Positions 17,305-26,828 of a stretch of DNA of 64,000 nt are shown piece after piece. The position numbers were made by a program, and so were the translations under genes. The notes under the pieces were generated by a model. The model did no database searches. It saw only the letters and a program-made list of their open reading frames with translations, and was not told where the DNA came from. The stretch comes from Micropruina sp. (GTDB lineage Bacteria > Actinomycetota > Actinomycetes > Propionibacteriales > Propionibacteriaceae). The stretch's first letter is position 1; the number at the start of each line of letters is the position of its first letter. The DNA lies in contig JADJTO010000035.1 of assembly GCA_016711105.1 (NCBI GenBank), forward strand, positions 62,001 to 126,000. The letters run 5' to 3'.

Positions 17305-20300
17305 GGAGCGCGACAAGCTGTCCCGAGCGGGGGGGGGGGGGCGGGGGGGGCGGAGGCCGGGGTCGTATCGGGTATCCGTTCCTCGCGGGGGGCGACGCCC
17401 GTCCCAGGCGCCGCCCGGCGGGACGTGATCAGCGCCCTTAGTCGTCCAACCCCAGAAAACGCGGTCCATCACGTGCCGGGCGAGCCGGGCCCGACGCCGG
17501 TAATCCTCCACCAACATCGAGGATTCCCCCTTGTGGTAGCCCAGAATCTCGGCCACGGCGGAGAGCTCCCGAGAGTCCGTCGGGATCGCATCGGAGGCCC
17601 GTCCGCGGAGCAGCATGATGGCGTTGCGGATCTTGCTCGCCATCGTCCAGGCATCGGTCAAGGCCCGGGCATCGGAGGCGGTCAGCAGTCCGGCCTCGGC
17701 AGCCGCGTCCAGTGCGTCCAGCGTGGTCGTCGTGCGCAGGCCGACGAGGCGGTGGCCGTGCTGCAGCTGCAGCAGTTGCACCACCCACTCCACGTCGCTG
17801 AGACCACCGGCACCGAGCTTGGTGTTGCGTTTCGGGTCGGTGCCGCGCGGCATCCGTTCGGCCTCCATCCGCGCTTTCAACTTGCGGATGTCGTTGACCT
17901 GGACGCGGGAGAGCCCCTCCGGTGGGTAGCGCAGGTCGTTGATCCGGGCCAGGAAGTCTTCGGCCACCTTCCGGTCGCCGGCGCCAACATCGGCCCGCAG
18001 CAGAGCCTGGGCTTCCCAGGTGGAGGACCAGCGCTCGTAATAGGTGAGGTAGGAGGCCAGCGACCGGACGATCGGCCCGCCCTTGCCCTCCGGGCGGAGA
18101 TCGACGTCCACTTCCAGCGCCGGATCGGGCCCTGGTTTGGCCAGCAGCGCCCGAACCCGGGCCACCACCTTGGTGGCGATGCGGCTGGCGTCCGGATCGT
18201 CGGAGTCTTCGACCATGAACATCGCGTCGGCGTCCGAGGCGTAGGAGAGCTCCCGTCCGCCCCAACGGCCCATCGCGATCACGGCGATCTGCGGCACGTC
18301 CTCGACGCCGCGGGCGGCGACTTCGAGCGCCGCATCAAGGGTGGCGCCGGCGAGTTCGGCGAGGGCCTTGCCCAGTTCGGGGAGTTCGATCACTCCCAGC
18401 AGGTCAGCCATGGCCAGCCGCAACAACTCGCGGCGGCGCACCGCCCGGATGTGCTCCCCCGCCTTGTCCTCATTGGCGTGCCGGCGTGCCGAGGCACTCA
18501 TCTCGGCCAGGATGTCGGCCCGTGAGCGGGGCTTGAGCGCCTCCTGGTCATCGAGCATCCCGGCGGCCTGCGGTGCCCGCATCAGCAGATCGACCGCATA
18601 CCGGCTGGAGGCCAGGATCTTGGCCAACCGCTCCGCCATGGCGTCCCCGTCGCGCAGCGCGCGCAGGTACCAGTGGGTCTTGCCCATCGCCTCGGAAACC
18701 TGGCGGAAGGCCAGCAGACCGTGGTCGGGGTTGGGCCCGGCGGCGAACCAGCCGAGCATGGCGGGAAGGAGTTGGCGTTGAATCTCGGCCTGCCGGGTCA
18801 GCCCCTGACTGAGCGCCTCGATGTGTCGCAGCGCGGCCTTGGGGTCGCCGTACCCGAGCGCCCGCAGGCGCACCTCCGCCCCGTAAGAGGTGAGCCGCAC
18901 CTCTTCGGAGGAGATCCGCGCTACCGCCTCGAGCAGCGGTGAGTAGAAGAGCCGTTGATGCAGCCGCAACACCCGTCGCGCCGAACCTCGCCACCCTTCG
19001 AGCAGTTCCTTGCTGCCGGGCAGGCCGACCGAGCGGGCCAGACGTCGCAGATCCACCTCGTCTTCGGGCAGCAGGTGCGTCCGGCGCATCCGGAACAGCT
19101 GGACTCGATGCTCCAGCAGCCGCTGAAAGCGGTAATCGGCGGCCAGAGCCTTGCCATCGGCACGGCCCACGTAGCCGTACTCGATCAGGTTGGCCAAAGC
19201 CACCAGGGTGCCTCGCTGCCGAACCCGGACGTCCGTCCGTCCGTGGACGAGCTGGATCAACTGGACGCTGAACTCGACGTCGCGCAGGCCGCCGGCCCCC
19301 AGCTTGATCTGCCGGGCGGCCTCTTTGGGCGGCAACAGGGCGATCACCCGTTGCCGCATTGCCTGGGTTTCGCTGACGAACTGGTCGTTCTCGGCCACAG
19401 TCCAGACCATCGGGGTGATCATGTCGACGAACTGCTGGGCGAGTTCCACGTCGCCGGCCATCGGACGAGCCTTCAGCATCGCCTGGAACTCCCAGTTCTT
19501 CGCCCATTTCTCGTAGTAGACCTCATGGCTGGCCAGCGTCCGGACCAGCGGGCCGGCCTTGCCTTCAGGGCGAAGGGCGGCGTCCACCTGCCAGATGCTG
19601 CCGGCCGCGGTGTGCGCCGAACAGATCCGGGCCACCGCCCCGGCAAGTTTGGCGGCGATGGTCACAGCCTCACCAGCCGAACAGAGCTCCACCCCGGCCT
19701 CGTCGGTGGCCGGCTCGGCCAGGTAGAGGACGTCCACGTCACTGATGTAATTGAGTTCCTGGGCCCCCGTCTTGCCCAAGGCGACGATGCCCAGCCGGGT
19801 CTTCTCCCAGCCGGCCACCTCGGCACGGGCCAAGGCCAGCGCCGCCTCCACCACCGCGTCAGCGAGGTCGGCCAGTTCCCCGGCCACCTCGGTCAGCTCA
19901 GTCAGCGGGTCCTCGGCGGTCAGATCGCGGCCGGCGATCCGGAGCAGCGCCCGCTTGTTGCCCCAGCGGAGCGCGTCCCCGTTGGACGGTTGCGCAACCG
20001 GCTGCGGGTCGCTCGGGTCAGCCCCAACGGCGGTCAAGAGGTCAGCCCGGAGCTCGGCCTGACTGCGTCGGCTTGGCGCTTCGCGGAGCGTGTTGATCTG
20101 GAGGAAGTGCGTGCCCAACTGATGATTCATCGCCACACTGGCCCCGAGCACACGGATCAGCCGCCGGGCCCAGGCCGGCTCAGCGACCAACTGGGCGAAC
20201 AACTCGGGGCGGGCTTGCAGGATCCGATTCAGGCCCGCCAACGCGAGATCGGGGTCGGCGCTGGCCACCAGTTCGGCAACCAGGAAAGAGCATCCCGGAG

Positions 20301-20406
20301 CATCCTCGGAGCGGGCCAGCCAATCGGCCAGGGTTCCTGCCGTGCGTGGCGGATCGCCGAAACCACGTCGGGCCAGGTCGCCGGCGATCGTGGTGATGCG
20401 GTCCAT
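16894..20406 (-). CDS. glnE: Glutamine synthetase adenylyltransferase / adenylyl-removing enzyme, with doubtful C-terminal tail
   Basis: Bifunctional regulator that adenylylates GlnA Tyr405 and removes the group. Two nucleotidyltransferase domains are clear: GKTGAQELNYISDVDVLYLA at residues 211-230 (deadenylylase half) and GRWGGRELSYASDADAMFM near residue 712 (adenylylase half), each followed by an R-P-E-G-K metal-binding stretch and a GlnD-UR-UTase helical domain. The family sequence ends near residue 985 (RHVMDRVFWG, about position 17450). The frame then stays open for about 185 more residues through a C homopolymer and antisense to the MBL gene; this tail is proline/arginine-rich and is probably an artefact of the tract length or of a nearby indel. 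Partner glnA is at 6.4 kb. Confidence 0.9.
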   Translation of the reverse strand: MDRITTIAGDLARRGFGDPPRTAGTLADWLARSEDAPGCSFLVAELVASADPDLALAGLNRILQARPELFAQLVAEPAWARRLIRVLGASVAMNHQLGTHFLQINTLREAPSRRSQAELRADLLTAVGADPSDPQPVAQPSNGDALRWGNKRALLRIAGRDLTAEDPLTELTEVAGELADLADAVVEAALALARAEVAGWEKTRLGIVALGKTGAQELNYISDVDVLYLAEPATDEAGVELCSAGEAVTIAAKLAGAVARICSAHTAAGSIWQVDAALRPEGKAGPLVRTLASHEVYYEKWAKNWEFQAMLKARPMAGDVELAQQFVDMITPMVWTVAENDQFVSETQAMRQRVIALLPPKEAARQIKLGAGGLRDVEFSVQLIQLVHGRTDVRVRQRGTLVALANLIEYGYVGRADGKALAADYRFQRLLEHRVQLFRMRRTHLLPEDEVDLRRLARSVGLPGSKELLEGWRGSARRVLRLHQRLFYSPLLEAVARISSEEVRLTSYGAEVRLRALGYGDPKAALRHIEALSQGLTRQAEIQRQLLPAMLGWFAAGPNPDHGLLAFRQVSEAMGKTHWYLRALRDGDAMAERLAKILASSRYAVDLLMRAPQAAGMLDDQEALKPRSRADILAEMSASARRHANEDKAGEHIRAVRRRELLRLAMADLLGVIELPELGKALAELAGATLDAALEVAARGVEDVPQIAVIAMGRWGGRELSYASDADAMFMVEDSDDPDASRIATKVVARVRALLAKPGPDPALEVDVDLRPEGKGGPIVRSLASYLTYYERWSSTWEAQALLRADVGAGDRKVAEDFLARINDLRYPPEGLSRVQVNDIRKLKARMEAERMPRGTDPKRNTKLGAGGLSDVEWVVQLLQLQHGHRLVGLRTTTTLDALDAAAEAGLLTASDARALTDAWTMASKIRNAIMLLRGRASDAIPTDSRELSAVAEILGYHKGESSMLVEDYRRRARLARHVMDRVFWGWTTKGADHVPPGGAWDGRRPPRGTDTRYDPGLRPPRPPPPARDSLSRSLTSDPEAGQIRVHLSPQSGQAFGQLGQGRVVMAQVDRDHPGRVIDATQAPQVVHSGGEAAQVVVALRGVGVPEGLLQQHQIEPVPGQQAERLWQPRPGVGRVEHSRVRSLDHVEQGLPERLVARRNRVDAVAGQGE
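17329..17350. repeat. G homopolymer tract (13 G, C, 8 G)
   Basis: Thirteen consecutive G followed by C and eight more G lie just after the MBL gene and opposite the 3' part of the glnE reading frame. Such tracts are prone to slippage in vivo and to length errors in sequencing. Its length decides where the glnE frame ends: a TAA at 17301-17303 would be reached in another frame. Confidence 0.9.
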
Positions 20407-20457
20407 GGCGGCAAGGCTAGCGGCCTACACCCCCAACGGAGGTTGTGCCGTTGACCT

Positions 20458-21510
20458 TCAGGCGCTCTCGCGGATCACCAGGTCGACCGGCAGCACCACG
20501 TTCTCCTCGTCCCCGACGTCCGGCAAGTCGTCGGCGTCGGGCAGTGGATGATGCATCCGTTCCAACAGCAACCTGACCATCATCCGCCCTTGCTGGATCG
20601 GCTGCTGGCGGACGGTGGTCAGCGGTGGATCACACGCCGCGGCCAGGACGATGTCGTCGAAGCCGACGATTGCGACGTCCTGAGGAATCCGCAGCCCGGC
20701 CTTGCGGAGGACCCCCATGGCGCCGATCGCCATCAAGTCGGAGGCGACGAACAGCCCGTCCAGGTCGGGACGGCGGCGCAGCAGCCGCTCGGCCGCCTCC
20801 GCACCTCCAGTGGTGGTGAAGTTGGCATGCTCGACCAACTCAGGGTCGAAGGCATCGCCCAACGCCTGCCGGAAGCCGTGCAGTCGGTCCACCCCGGCGC
20901 TCATGTCGAGCGGGCCGGCGATCGTTCCGATCCGGCGGCGACCAGCGGCGACCAGGAGGCGGGCTGCCAGTGCGGCCCCGCCCACGTTGTCGTTGTCGAC
21001 GAAGCGGCTGCGCGGCGTCGCCAACACCGGGCGCCCTCCTTCGACCAGCGGAATCCCGGCCTCAAGCAGCCGATCTGCCAGTCGCTGGTCGGAGTGCGCT
21101 GAGATCAACAGAACGCCATCCACATGGTGACCGAGGAGGTACTGCTCCACGTGGTCTCGGTCCTCGGGTCGCTGGATCATGGCGAGGGTCAACCGGTAGC
21201 CCGCATCGGCCAGTTCAACACTGACCCCCCGCACGATGTCGGCGAAGTAGGGGTCGCTGAACACCCTGACATCCGGTTCGTCGGCGACCAGGGCGATGGC
21301 GTAGGTGCGTCCGGTCATCAACGCCCGTGCGGCAAGGTTGGGAACGTAGTGCAGTTCGTTGATCGCCTGCTGCACGGCGGCCCGCTTCGTCGGGTCAACC
21401 GCGGGGGATCCGTTGACGACCCGGGAAACGGTCGCGCGGGAAACCCCTGCCAACGCCGCAACGGCTTCCAGCGTGGGACGCTGGCGCGCGGGAACTTCCT
21501 GTTGGGTCAT
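20458..21510 (-). CDS. LacI family transcriptional regulator
   Basis: 350 residues from the ATG at 21510; an upstream in-frame GTG at 21534 would add eight. The N-terminal helix-turn-helix TLEAVAALAGVSRATVSRVVNG and hinge helix VPNLAARALM are canonical, followed by a periplasmic-binding-protein-like sugar sensor domain (GRTYAIALVADEPD, YLLGHHVDGVLLIS, GLFVASDLMAIGAMGVLRKAG, VAIVGFDDI). It should bind a sugar and repress catabolic genes. No sugar operon is adjacent; the GH32 gene at 13 kb is the only carbohydrate gene nearby, and a link to it is speculative. Lies 51 bp upstream of glnE on the same strand. Confidence 0.92.
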   Translation of the reverse strand: MTQQEVPARQRPTLEAVAALAGVSRATVSRVVNGSPAVDPTKRAAVQQAINELHYVPNLAARALMTGRTYAIALVADEPDVRVFSDPYFADIVRGVSVELADAGYRLTLAMIQRPEDRDHVEQYLLGHHVDGVLLISAHSDQRLADRLLEAGIPLVEGGRPVLATPRSRFVDNDNVGGAALAARLLVAAGRRRIGTIAGPLDMSAGVDRLHGFRQALGDAFDPELVEHANFTTTGGAEAAERLLRRRPDLDGLFVASDLMAIGAMGVLRKAGLRIPQDVAIVGFDDIVLAAACDPPLTTVRQQPIQQGRMMVRLLLERMHHPLPDADDLPDVGDEENVVLPVDLVIRESA

Positions 21511-21607
21511 CCGAACCGTTCTGGGTGAGAGCACTGCCCGCGATGCTAGCGCTCAACCCCGAACCGGGGACGGCTTGTCCCAGCCCACAAGGGCCTATTC
21601 TTCCCCC

Positions 21608-21991
21608 ATGCCTCGCAAACCGGTCCCGCTGGACTGGTCTGCCCTGACCAGCCTGGCCGCCGCCTTGCCACCCTCTCCCCTTCCACCCCCCGACCGCGCC
21701 GAACTCGCCGCCGCCGTCCGGGCGATCTGCGGCACGATCGCCCAGCGCCATCCGGGCCACCAGGTCGAACTCCGAGTGCCGCCTTTCGCTGCCGTGCAAA
21801 TCGCACTGGGCAGCATCGGGACGCACAAACGGGGAACCCCACCGAACGTGGTGGAAATGGACTCCTCGACGCTGATCCGACTGGCCGTGGGCACCCTGAC
21901 CTGGGACGACGCCCTCGCCACGCAGCTGGTCCAAGCAAGCGGAGTCCACAGCGACCTGGCTGCCGTGTTCCCGCTGCGTGACACGGACTAG
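21608..21991 (+). CDS. Sterol carrier family protein (SCP2/MDMPI C-terminal-like)
   Basis: 127 residues. Shares the pattern of short actinobacterial sterol-carrier-like proteins: VELRVPPFAAVQIALGS, then PPNVVEMDSSTLIRLAVGTLTWDDA, which forms the lipid-binding domain core with the W/D-rich end. Molecular role unknown; mycothiol-dependent isomerases carry a related C-terminal domain. Start at the ATG at 21608, divergent from the LacI gene with about 97 bp between. Confidence 0.75.
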   Translation: MPRKPVPLDWSALTSLAAALPPSPLPPPDRAELAAAVRAICGTIAQRHPGHQVELRVPPFAAVQIALGSIGTHKRGTPPNVVEMDSSTLIRLAVGTLTWDDALATQLVQASGVHSDLAAVFPLRDTD

Positions 21992-22072
21992 CAAAGGAGC
22001 CTGTGAAAGGGCCATGTAGTCTCCTTGAAGAGGCCCGGCCCGCGAGCCTTCCTCCTCCAACCAGGAACCTCC

Positions 22073-23209
22073 ATGACGCCGCTGCAAGCACCCCCCGCCC
22101 CCGGCAAACCGAAACGCCGCCGACGGCGCTGGCTGATCGTCACCCTGATTCTGCTTCCAGTACTGGCCATCCTGGCCATTCTGGTGAGCTTGCTGTTCAG
22201 TCGGGGCACGACGGTGATCTCCCCGGAAACTCAGATTGTGCCGGTGACCCGTGGCACCCAGACCACCCAAGTCAGCGTGGACGGCATCCTGCAGCCGACC
22301 CGGCAGGCGCAGCTCTCTTTCGACACCGCCGGGACGGTCACCTCGGTGCGAGTCAACGTCGGTGACCAGGTGTCCAAGGGTGAGGTGTTGGCCCGGATCG
22401 ACGACGCCGAACTCGCCGATGCCGTCGACCTGGCCTCGGCCAACCTGACCTCAGCCGAGGCGCAGCTCACCCAAGCCCGGGATGCGGACGCGTCCAGCGC
22501 GGCCCTGACCGCCGCCCGAGCCCAAGTGAACTCCGCTGCCGCCCGACTGAGCAGCGCACGGCTGGCCTTGCGCAACGCCACCCTGCGAGCGCCGCTGACC
22601 GGGATCGTCGCGGCCGTGAACATCGACGATGGGGACGCGGTCACCCCCGGCGGCACCTCTGCCATCTCGCAGGAGACCGGCGCCGCCAGCGCCACCGGGC
22701 ACCTGGTGGTCGTCTCCACCAAATCCTGGACGGTGCACGCCACGGTCGGCGCCGCCGACATCGGCTCACTGGCCAAGAGCCAATCCGCCCTGGTGCGGAT
22801 CACCGGAACCGATCGGGAGATTCCGGCCAAGGTGGACACGATCGGCATCGTGGCCAGCTCGAACGGTGCGACAGCGGTCTTCCCGCTGACGCTGCGCGTG
22901 ACCGGATCCCCGAAAGACCTCTACTCGGGAATGTCAGTCGGGGCCGTCATCATCACCTCGAAGGTGACCGACGTGCTGACCGTGCCCAGCGCCGCCATCA
23001 TCGACGTGGACGGCAAGCCCGGGGTGATGAAGCTGGTCGGGGGCTCTCCGACCGAGACTCAGGTCGAGATCGGACGCCTGTTCGGCGACCAGACCGAGAT
23101 CGTTGCTGGGCTCGCTGAGGGTGACGAGATCCAGGTCACCATGGTGGGGCCGGGTTTCGTTCCGGAGGGCAACGAGAAGCCGGCGCCCGACGTCACCGTC
23201 AGCCGATGA
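22073..23209 (+). CDS. Membrane-fusion (periplasmic adaptor) protein of a MacAB-like exporter
   Basis: 378 residues. A lysine/arginine-rich N-terminus (KPKRRRRRW) precedes one membrane span (about 20-42); the outside part has the biotinyl-lipoyl-like halves (FDTAGTVTSVRVNVGDQVSKG and ATLRAPLTGIVAAVNIDDGD), a short alpha-hairpin rich in Ala/Ser/Gln between them, and a beta-barrel domain. Works with the ABC ATPase and permease encoded next. AGGA lies six bases before the ATG. Stop overlaps the ATPase start (ATGA). Gram-positive members link the permease to the cell wall rather than an outer membrane; the substrate is unknown. Confidence 0.88.
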   Translation: MTPLQAPPAPGKPKRRRRRWLIVTLILLPVLAILAILVSLLFSRGTTVISPETQIVPVTRGTQTTQVSVDGILQPTRQAQLSFDTAGTVTSVRVNVGDQVSKGEVLARIDDAELADAVDLASANLTSAEAQLTQARDADASSAALTAARAQVNSAAARLSSARLALRNATLRAPLTGIVAAVNIDDGDAVTPGGTSAISQETGAASATGHLVVVSTKSWTVHATVGAADIGSLAKSQSALVRITGTDREIPAKVDTIGIVASSNGATAVFPLTLRVTGSPKDLYSGMSVGAVIITSKVTDVLTVPSAAIIDVDGKPGVMKLVGGSPTETQVEIGRLFGDQTEIVAGLAEGDEIQVTMVGPGFVPEGNEKPAPDVTVSR

Positions 23210-23907
23210 CCGCGCTGCTCGACATGCGAGGGGTCCACAAGACCTACTCCACCGGAGCCTTCGACGTCGCGGCGCTGCGTGGGGTGGACCTGCAGGTCGC
23301 CGCCGGGGAGTACCTGGCGATCATGGGTCCGTCCGGGTCAGGAAAGTCGACCCTGATGCACATCATCGGTTGCCTCGACGTCCCGACGGCCGGCAGCTAC
23401 GAACTCGACGGCGTGGACGTCAGCGCCATGACCGAGCGGCAATTGGCCGAGGTTCGCAACGCCACCATCGGCTTCGTCTTTCAGCAGTTCAATCTTCTGC
23501 CCAGCCTGACCGCCCTGCGAAACGTGGAGTTACCGCTGATCTACGCCGGCGTGCAGCGGACGGAGCGACGCGAGCGGGCTCGGGCTGCCCTGACCCGCGT
23601 CGGTCTGGGTGATCGGGTCGAGCACCGACCCGGCGAGCTCTCGGGTGGCCAGCAACAGCGGGTCTCGGTGGCCCGAGCGCTGGTCACCGATCCGGTGGTG
23701 CTGCTGGCCGACGAGCCCACCGGCAACCTCGACTCCGAATCCACCGACGACATGCTCGGCCTGTTCGACGACCTGCATCACCAAGGACGGACGATCATCC
23801 TGATCACCCATGAGCGCGACGTGGCGGCGCGGGCGCAACGCGTGGTCACGATCCGCGACGGGCTGCTCAGCGAAGCCTCGTCCGCCGTGACCCAGGTGCT
23901 GACATGA
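23206..23907 (+). CDS. ABC transporter ATP-binding protein, MacB/LolD type
   Basis: 233-residue ATPase. Walker A MGPSGSGKSTL, Q-loop FVFQQFNLLP, signature LSGGQQQRVSVARAL, Walker B VVLLADEPTGNLD and switch histidine ITHERD all present. The LolD/MacB type is shown by IIGCLDVPTAGSYELDGVDV and the NLLPSLTALRNVELPLIYAG stretch. Start and stop overlap the flanking genes by four bases each, so the adaptor, ATPase and permease are translationally coupled. Confidence 0.95.
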   Translation: MTALLDMRGVHKTYSTGAFDVAALRGVDLQVAAGEYLAIMGPSGSGKSTLMHIIGCLDVPTAGSYELDGVDVSAMTERQLAEVRNATIGFVFQQFNLLPSLTALRNVELPLIYAGVQRTERRERARAALTRVGLGDRVEHRPGELSGGQQQRVSVARALVTDPVVLLADEPTGNLDSESTDDMLGLFDDLHHQGRTIILITHERDVAARAQRVVTIRDGLLSEASSAVTQVLT

Positions 23908-25131
23908 ACTGGTGGGAGACCGTCCGGACGGCGATCGAAGCGCTGAGCTCACGCCGGTTGCGCTCGGCGCTGACCATGTTGGGGATCCTGATCGGGATCA
24001 CCGCGGTGATGCTGTCGGTGGGCCTCGGCGAAGGCGCCCGCGTGTCCATCACCAATCAGATCAACTCGCTGGGCGCCAACTTGCTGACGGTGAGCCCTGG
24101 GGCCACGGGTCGATCGGCGGCTTTCGCGGCGGGGCGGTGACTTCAGCACGCTGACCACCGACGACGCGCGGCTCCTCTCCGATCCCCGGGTGGCACCGGA
24201 CGTGGTCGGCGTGGCACCTGTGATGATGACCGGCGGCGCCCTGGCCGCGGGGGCCACCACCTGGAGCAGCCAAGTCGTGGGCGCCACAGCGTCCTGGGTG
24301 CAGGTGCGGGACAAGACGCTGGAGACCGGCCGATTCTTCACCAGTAGCGAGGTTGAGGCCGGCGCCCCGGTGGCAGTGATCGGTGCCACGACAGCCAACG
24401 AGCTGTTCGGCAGCATGGACGTCTTGGGCAGCACCCTCACCGTCAATGCCCAGACCTTCACCGTGATCGGCGTCCTGCAACTCACCGGGCAGCAGGGGTT
24501 CATGGACGAGGACGACGTCGTCGTCGTGCCGTGGGTGGCCTATTCGGCCCGGCTGGATCCGGCCACTGGCCGGGCGGTGAGCCTGATCTACGTGGAGGCC
24601 CGCGACGAGCTCAGCCTCTCCGCGGCGCATCAGCAGATCACGAAAGCGCTGCTGGTCTCGCATCGGGTCACCCCGGCGGAACAGGACTTCAGCGTGACGA
24701 GTTCAGCCTCGCTGGTCTCCGCCGTGCAGAGCACCACGGCGATCCTGACCCTGCTGCTGGGCAGCATTGCCGGCATTTCGCTGCTGGTCGGCGGGATCGG
24801 CGTGATGAACATCATGTTGGTCTCGGTCAGCGAACGCGTCCGTGAGATCGGGCTGCGTAAGGCCCTCGGCGCGACCCCGGCGGTGATCCGGCAACAGTTC
24901 CTGGTCGAAGCGGCGATCCTGGGTCTGCTCGGCGGGTTGTCCGGGGTCGGCCTGGGCTTGGGCCTGGCTGCGGCCATCTCCGCCGTGGTGGTCGAACTGG
25001 ACGTGATCATCTCGTGGTCTGCCACCGCCATCGGCTTGGCCGTCTCGATCGGGATCGGCTTGGTAGCCGGCGTGTATCCGGCCAGCCGGGCTGCCCGAAT
25101 GGCCCCGATCGATGCGCTGAGGAGCGAATGA
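23904..25131 (+). pseudogene. MacB-like ABC transporter permease, frameshifted
   Basis: FtsX/MacB-type permease. The first frame (from ATG 23904) gives the N-terminal span and MacB_PCD start (MLGILIGITAVMLSVGLGEG) and stops at 24138-24140. The protein continues one base off with DFSTLTTDDARLL, the periplasmic core domain, and three C-terminal spans including IGGIGVMNIMLVSVSERVRE and REIGLRKALGATP, the FtsX signature. The shift lies in the G run 24131-24134, where one G too many would explain it. With that corrected the length is about 408 residues, normal for the family. Because ATPase and both adaptors are intact and overlap it, I think a sequencing error is likelier than decay. Confidence 0.85.
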
Positions 25132-26825
25132 TGGCCCGTCCGAAGCAAACTCGCCGCAGCGTGGCGACCAGCATCGTCATGATCGGCGTCGTCCTGGCCC
25201 TGATCGCCGGGATCGCCACCTGGGTCGCGCTGGGTGCCGGTGGTGGCGAGCGCAGTCGCTTCGTCACCGGAGTCGCCTCCGCCGGCTCGGTCAGCGAGAC
25301 CAGGGTGTTGGTCGGCAAGCTCAGCCGGGAGAACCAGGTCAGCGCGGCGTTCCCGGCCGCCGGCACGGTCACCAAGGTGTCGGTAAGGCTCGGCGACCAG
25401 GTGAGTGCCGGCCAGGAGTTGGCAGCCGTGGATCCGGCCCCGTTGCGGGCCGCGCTCTTGGAGGCCGAAGCCGGTTTGGCGCAGGCGAGGGCACAACTCA
25501 GCGCCGACAAGGCCGCGACGACGTCCGGTTCGTCCGGCATTTCTCTACCAACCCAGAGCGGGACGGGTGGGCAGAGCGGCGGGTCAGTGCCGATCTCGGT
25601 GAAGGCGCTGATGTCACCGGTGAATGCAGCTCTCGCCGCGGTGCAGGGTACGGTGGCCGATCAGCAGAAGGCCTGCGCTCCGCTGTGGGCTGCCACGCCG
25701 CCAACACCGTCGGCCAGCCCGTCCGTGAGTCCGTCGGCGAGCACGACTCCGACCACCACGACCACACCGACCACGTCCGTGAGTGGCACCCCCACGGTCA
25801 GCCCAACCTCCACCCCGTCGACGTCGGTCTCGGCCACCACCACGCCAACGACGACAATCTCGCCCACGGTAACCCCGACCGTCAGCGTGCCGCCCGCTCC
25901 GGGGGTGACCCCGGCTCAGTTCGCCGCCTGCTCCGCCGCTTTGGCCGAGCTCGCCCGGGCTGAGGGAATGGCGGCCCAAGCGCTCGGAGGTGCAGCGGCG
26001 GCCCTGAGCGCGGCCGCAGCCAATCTCGGCGCCGCCGTCCCCCAGGTGCCGAGCGCGGGGACTCCCGCGTCCGTGCCCGCCTCCTCCTCCGGTGGCTCTG
26101 GTTCGAACAAGGCGGCCATCGCGGCGGACGAGGCGTCGGTGTTGGAGGCTAGCCAGCGGGTCCGTCAGGCCGGGAAGAACCTCGCGTTGACCACCCTGAC
26201 CTCCCCGGTTGACGGCGTGGTGGGTGCGCTCAGCCTGGTTGCCGGCGCCTCCGCCGGTGGCGCGAGCGCGCTGATCCTGGGCGAAGGAGCGGCGATCGCC
26301 CAGGCCGAGGTCCCGTTGGGCATGCGTCAGGAGCTCGCCCCGGGCGATGTCGTCACCGTGAGGCCGATCGGGTCGACGACCAACCTGCGCGGACGGATCG
26401 ACTCGATCAACATCCTCGCCACTGATGGGACGAGCGGTGCCGGAGCGACCTACAGCACCCGGGTCGTGGTCGCTGACCCGTCCGGACGGTTGATGTCGGG
26501 CTCCACCGCCGAGGTGTCGTTCACCTTGAAGGTGGCCGAGAACGTGCTCACCGTGCCCGCCTCTGCGCTTACTCCGGTGACTGCCGACACGGCCAGCGTC
26601 CGTGTCGTGACCAGCCCGGACGCCGAAGAGAGCGAAACCCTCATCGTGAAGACGGGTGCTGTCGGTGGCGGTTTGGCCGAGGTCACCGAGGGACTGACTG
26701 CGGGCCAACTGGTCGTCCTGGCAGATCGGAACGAGCCGCTGCCCGGCTTCGACTTCGGTGGTGGTCCCGGCTCCCGTGGGGAGGGTGGCTCGGTCAGCGT
26801 CGAAGAGTCGTCCGGACCGCGCTGA
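25131..26825 (+). CDS. Second membrane-fusion (HlyD/MacA-like) protein with long Ser/Thr/Pro insert
   Basis: 564 residues, longer than usual. One N-terminal span (about 11-33); first lipoyl half AAFPAAGTVTKVSVRLGDQV; second half TLTSPVDGVVGALSLVAGAS; beta-barrel domain from about residue 390 and a C-terminal membrane-proximal domain ending in a glycine-rich acidic tail. Between the lipoyl halves, where family members have an alpha-hairpin, lie a cysteine (QQKACAPLW), about 75 residues made almost only of Ser, Thr, Pro and Val (roughly residues 184-258), then another Cys (QFAACSAAL) and an Ala-rich helix. GAGGAG precedes the ATG at 25131 by six bases; an ATG three bases earlier is possible. 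Confidence 0.85.
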   Translation: MARPKQTRRSVATSIVMIGVVLALIAGIATWVALGAGGGERSRFVTGVASAGSVSETRVLVGKLSRENQVSAAFPAAGTVTKVSVRLGDQVSAGQELAAVDPAPLRAALLEAEAGLAQARAQLSADKAATTSGSSGISLPTQSGTGGQSGGSVPISVKALMSPVNAALAAVQGTVADQQKACAPLWAATPPTPSASPSVSPSASTTPTTTTTPTTSVSGTPTVSPTSTPSTSVSATTTPTTTISPTVTPTVSVPPAPGVTPAQFAACSAALAELARAEGMAAQALGGAAAALSAAAANLGAAVPQVPSAGTPASVPASSSGGSGSNKAAIAADEASVLEASQRVRQAGKNLALTTLTSPVDGVVGALSLVAGASAGGASALILGEGAAIAQAEVPLGMRQELAPGDVVTVRPIGSTTNLRGRIDSINILATDGTSGAGATYSTRVVVADPSGRLMSGSTAEVSFTLKVAENVLTVPASALTPVTADTASVRVVTSPDAEESETLIVKTGAVGGGLAEVTEGLTAGQLVVLADRNEPLPGFDFGGGPGSRGEGGSVSVEESSGPR

Positions 26826-26828
26826 GCG

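Noticed and set aside
21511..21607. LacI-type operator around TGCTAGCGCTCA
   Set aside because: Only part of it is palindromic and no second site is found.
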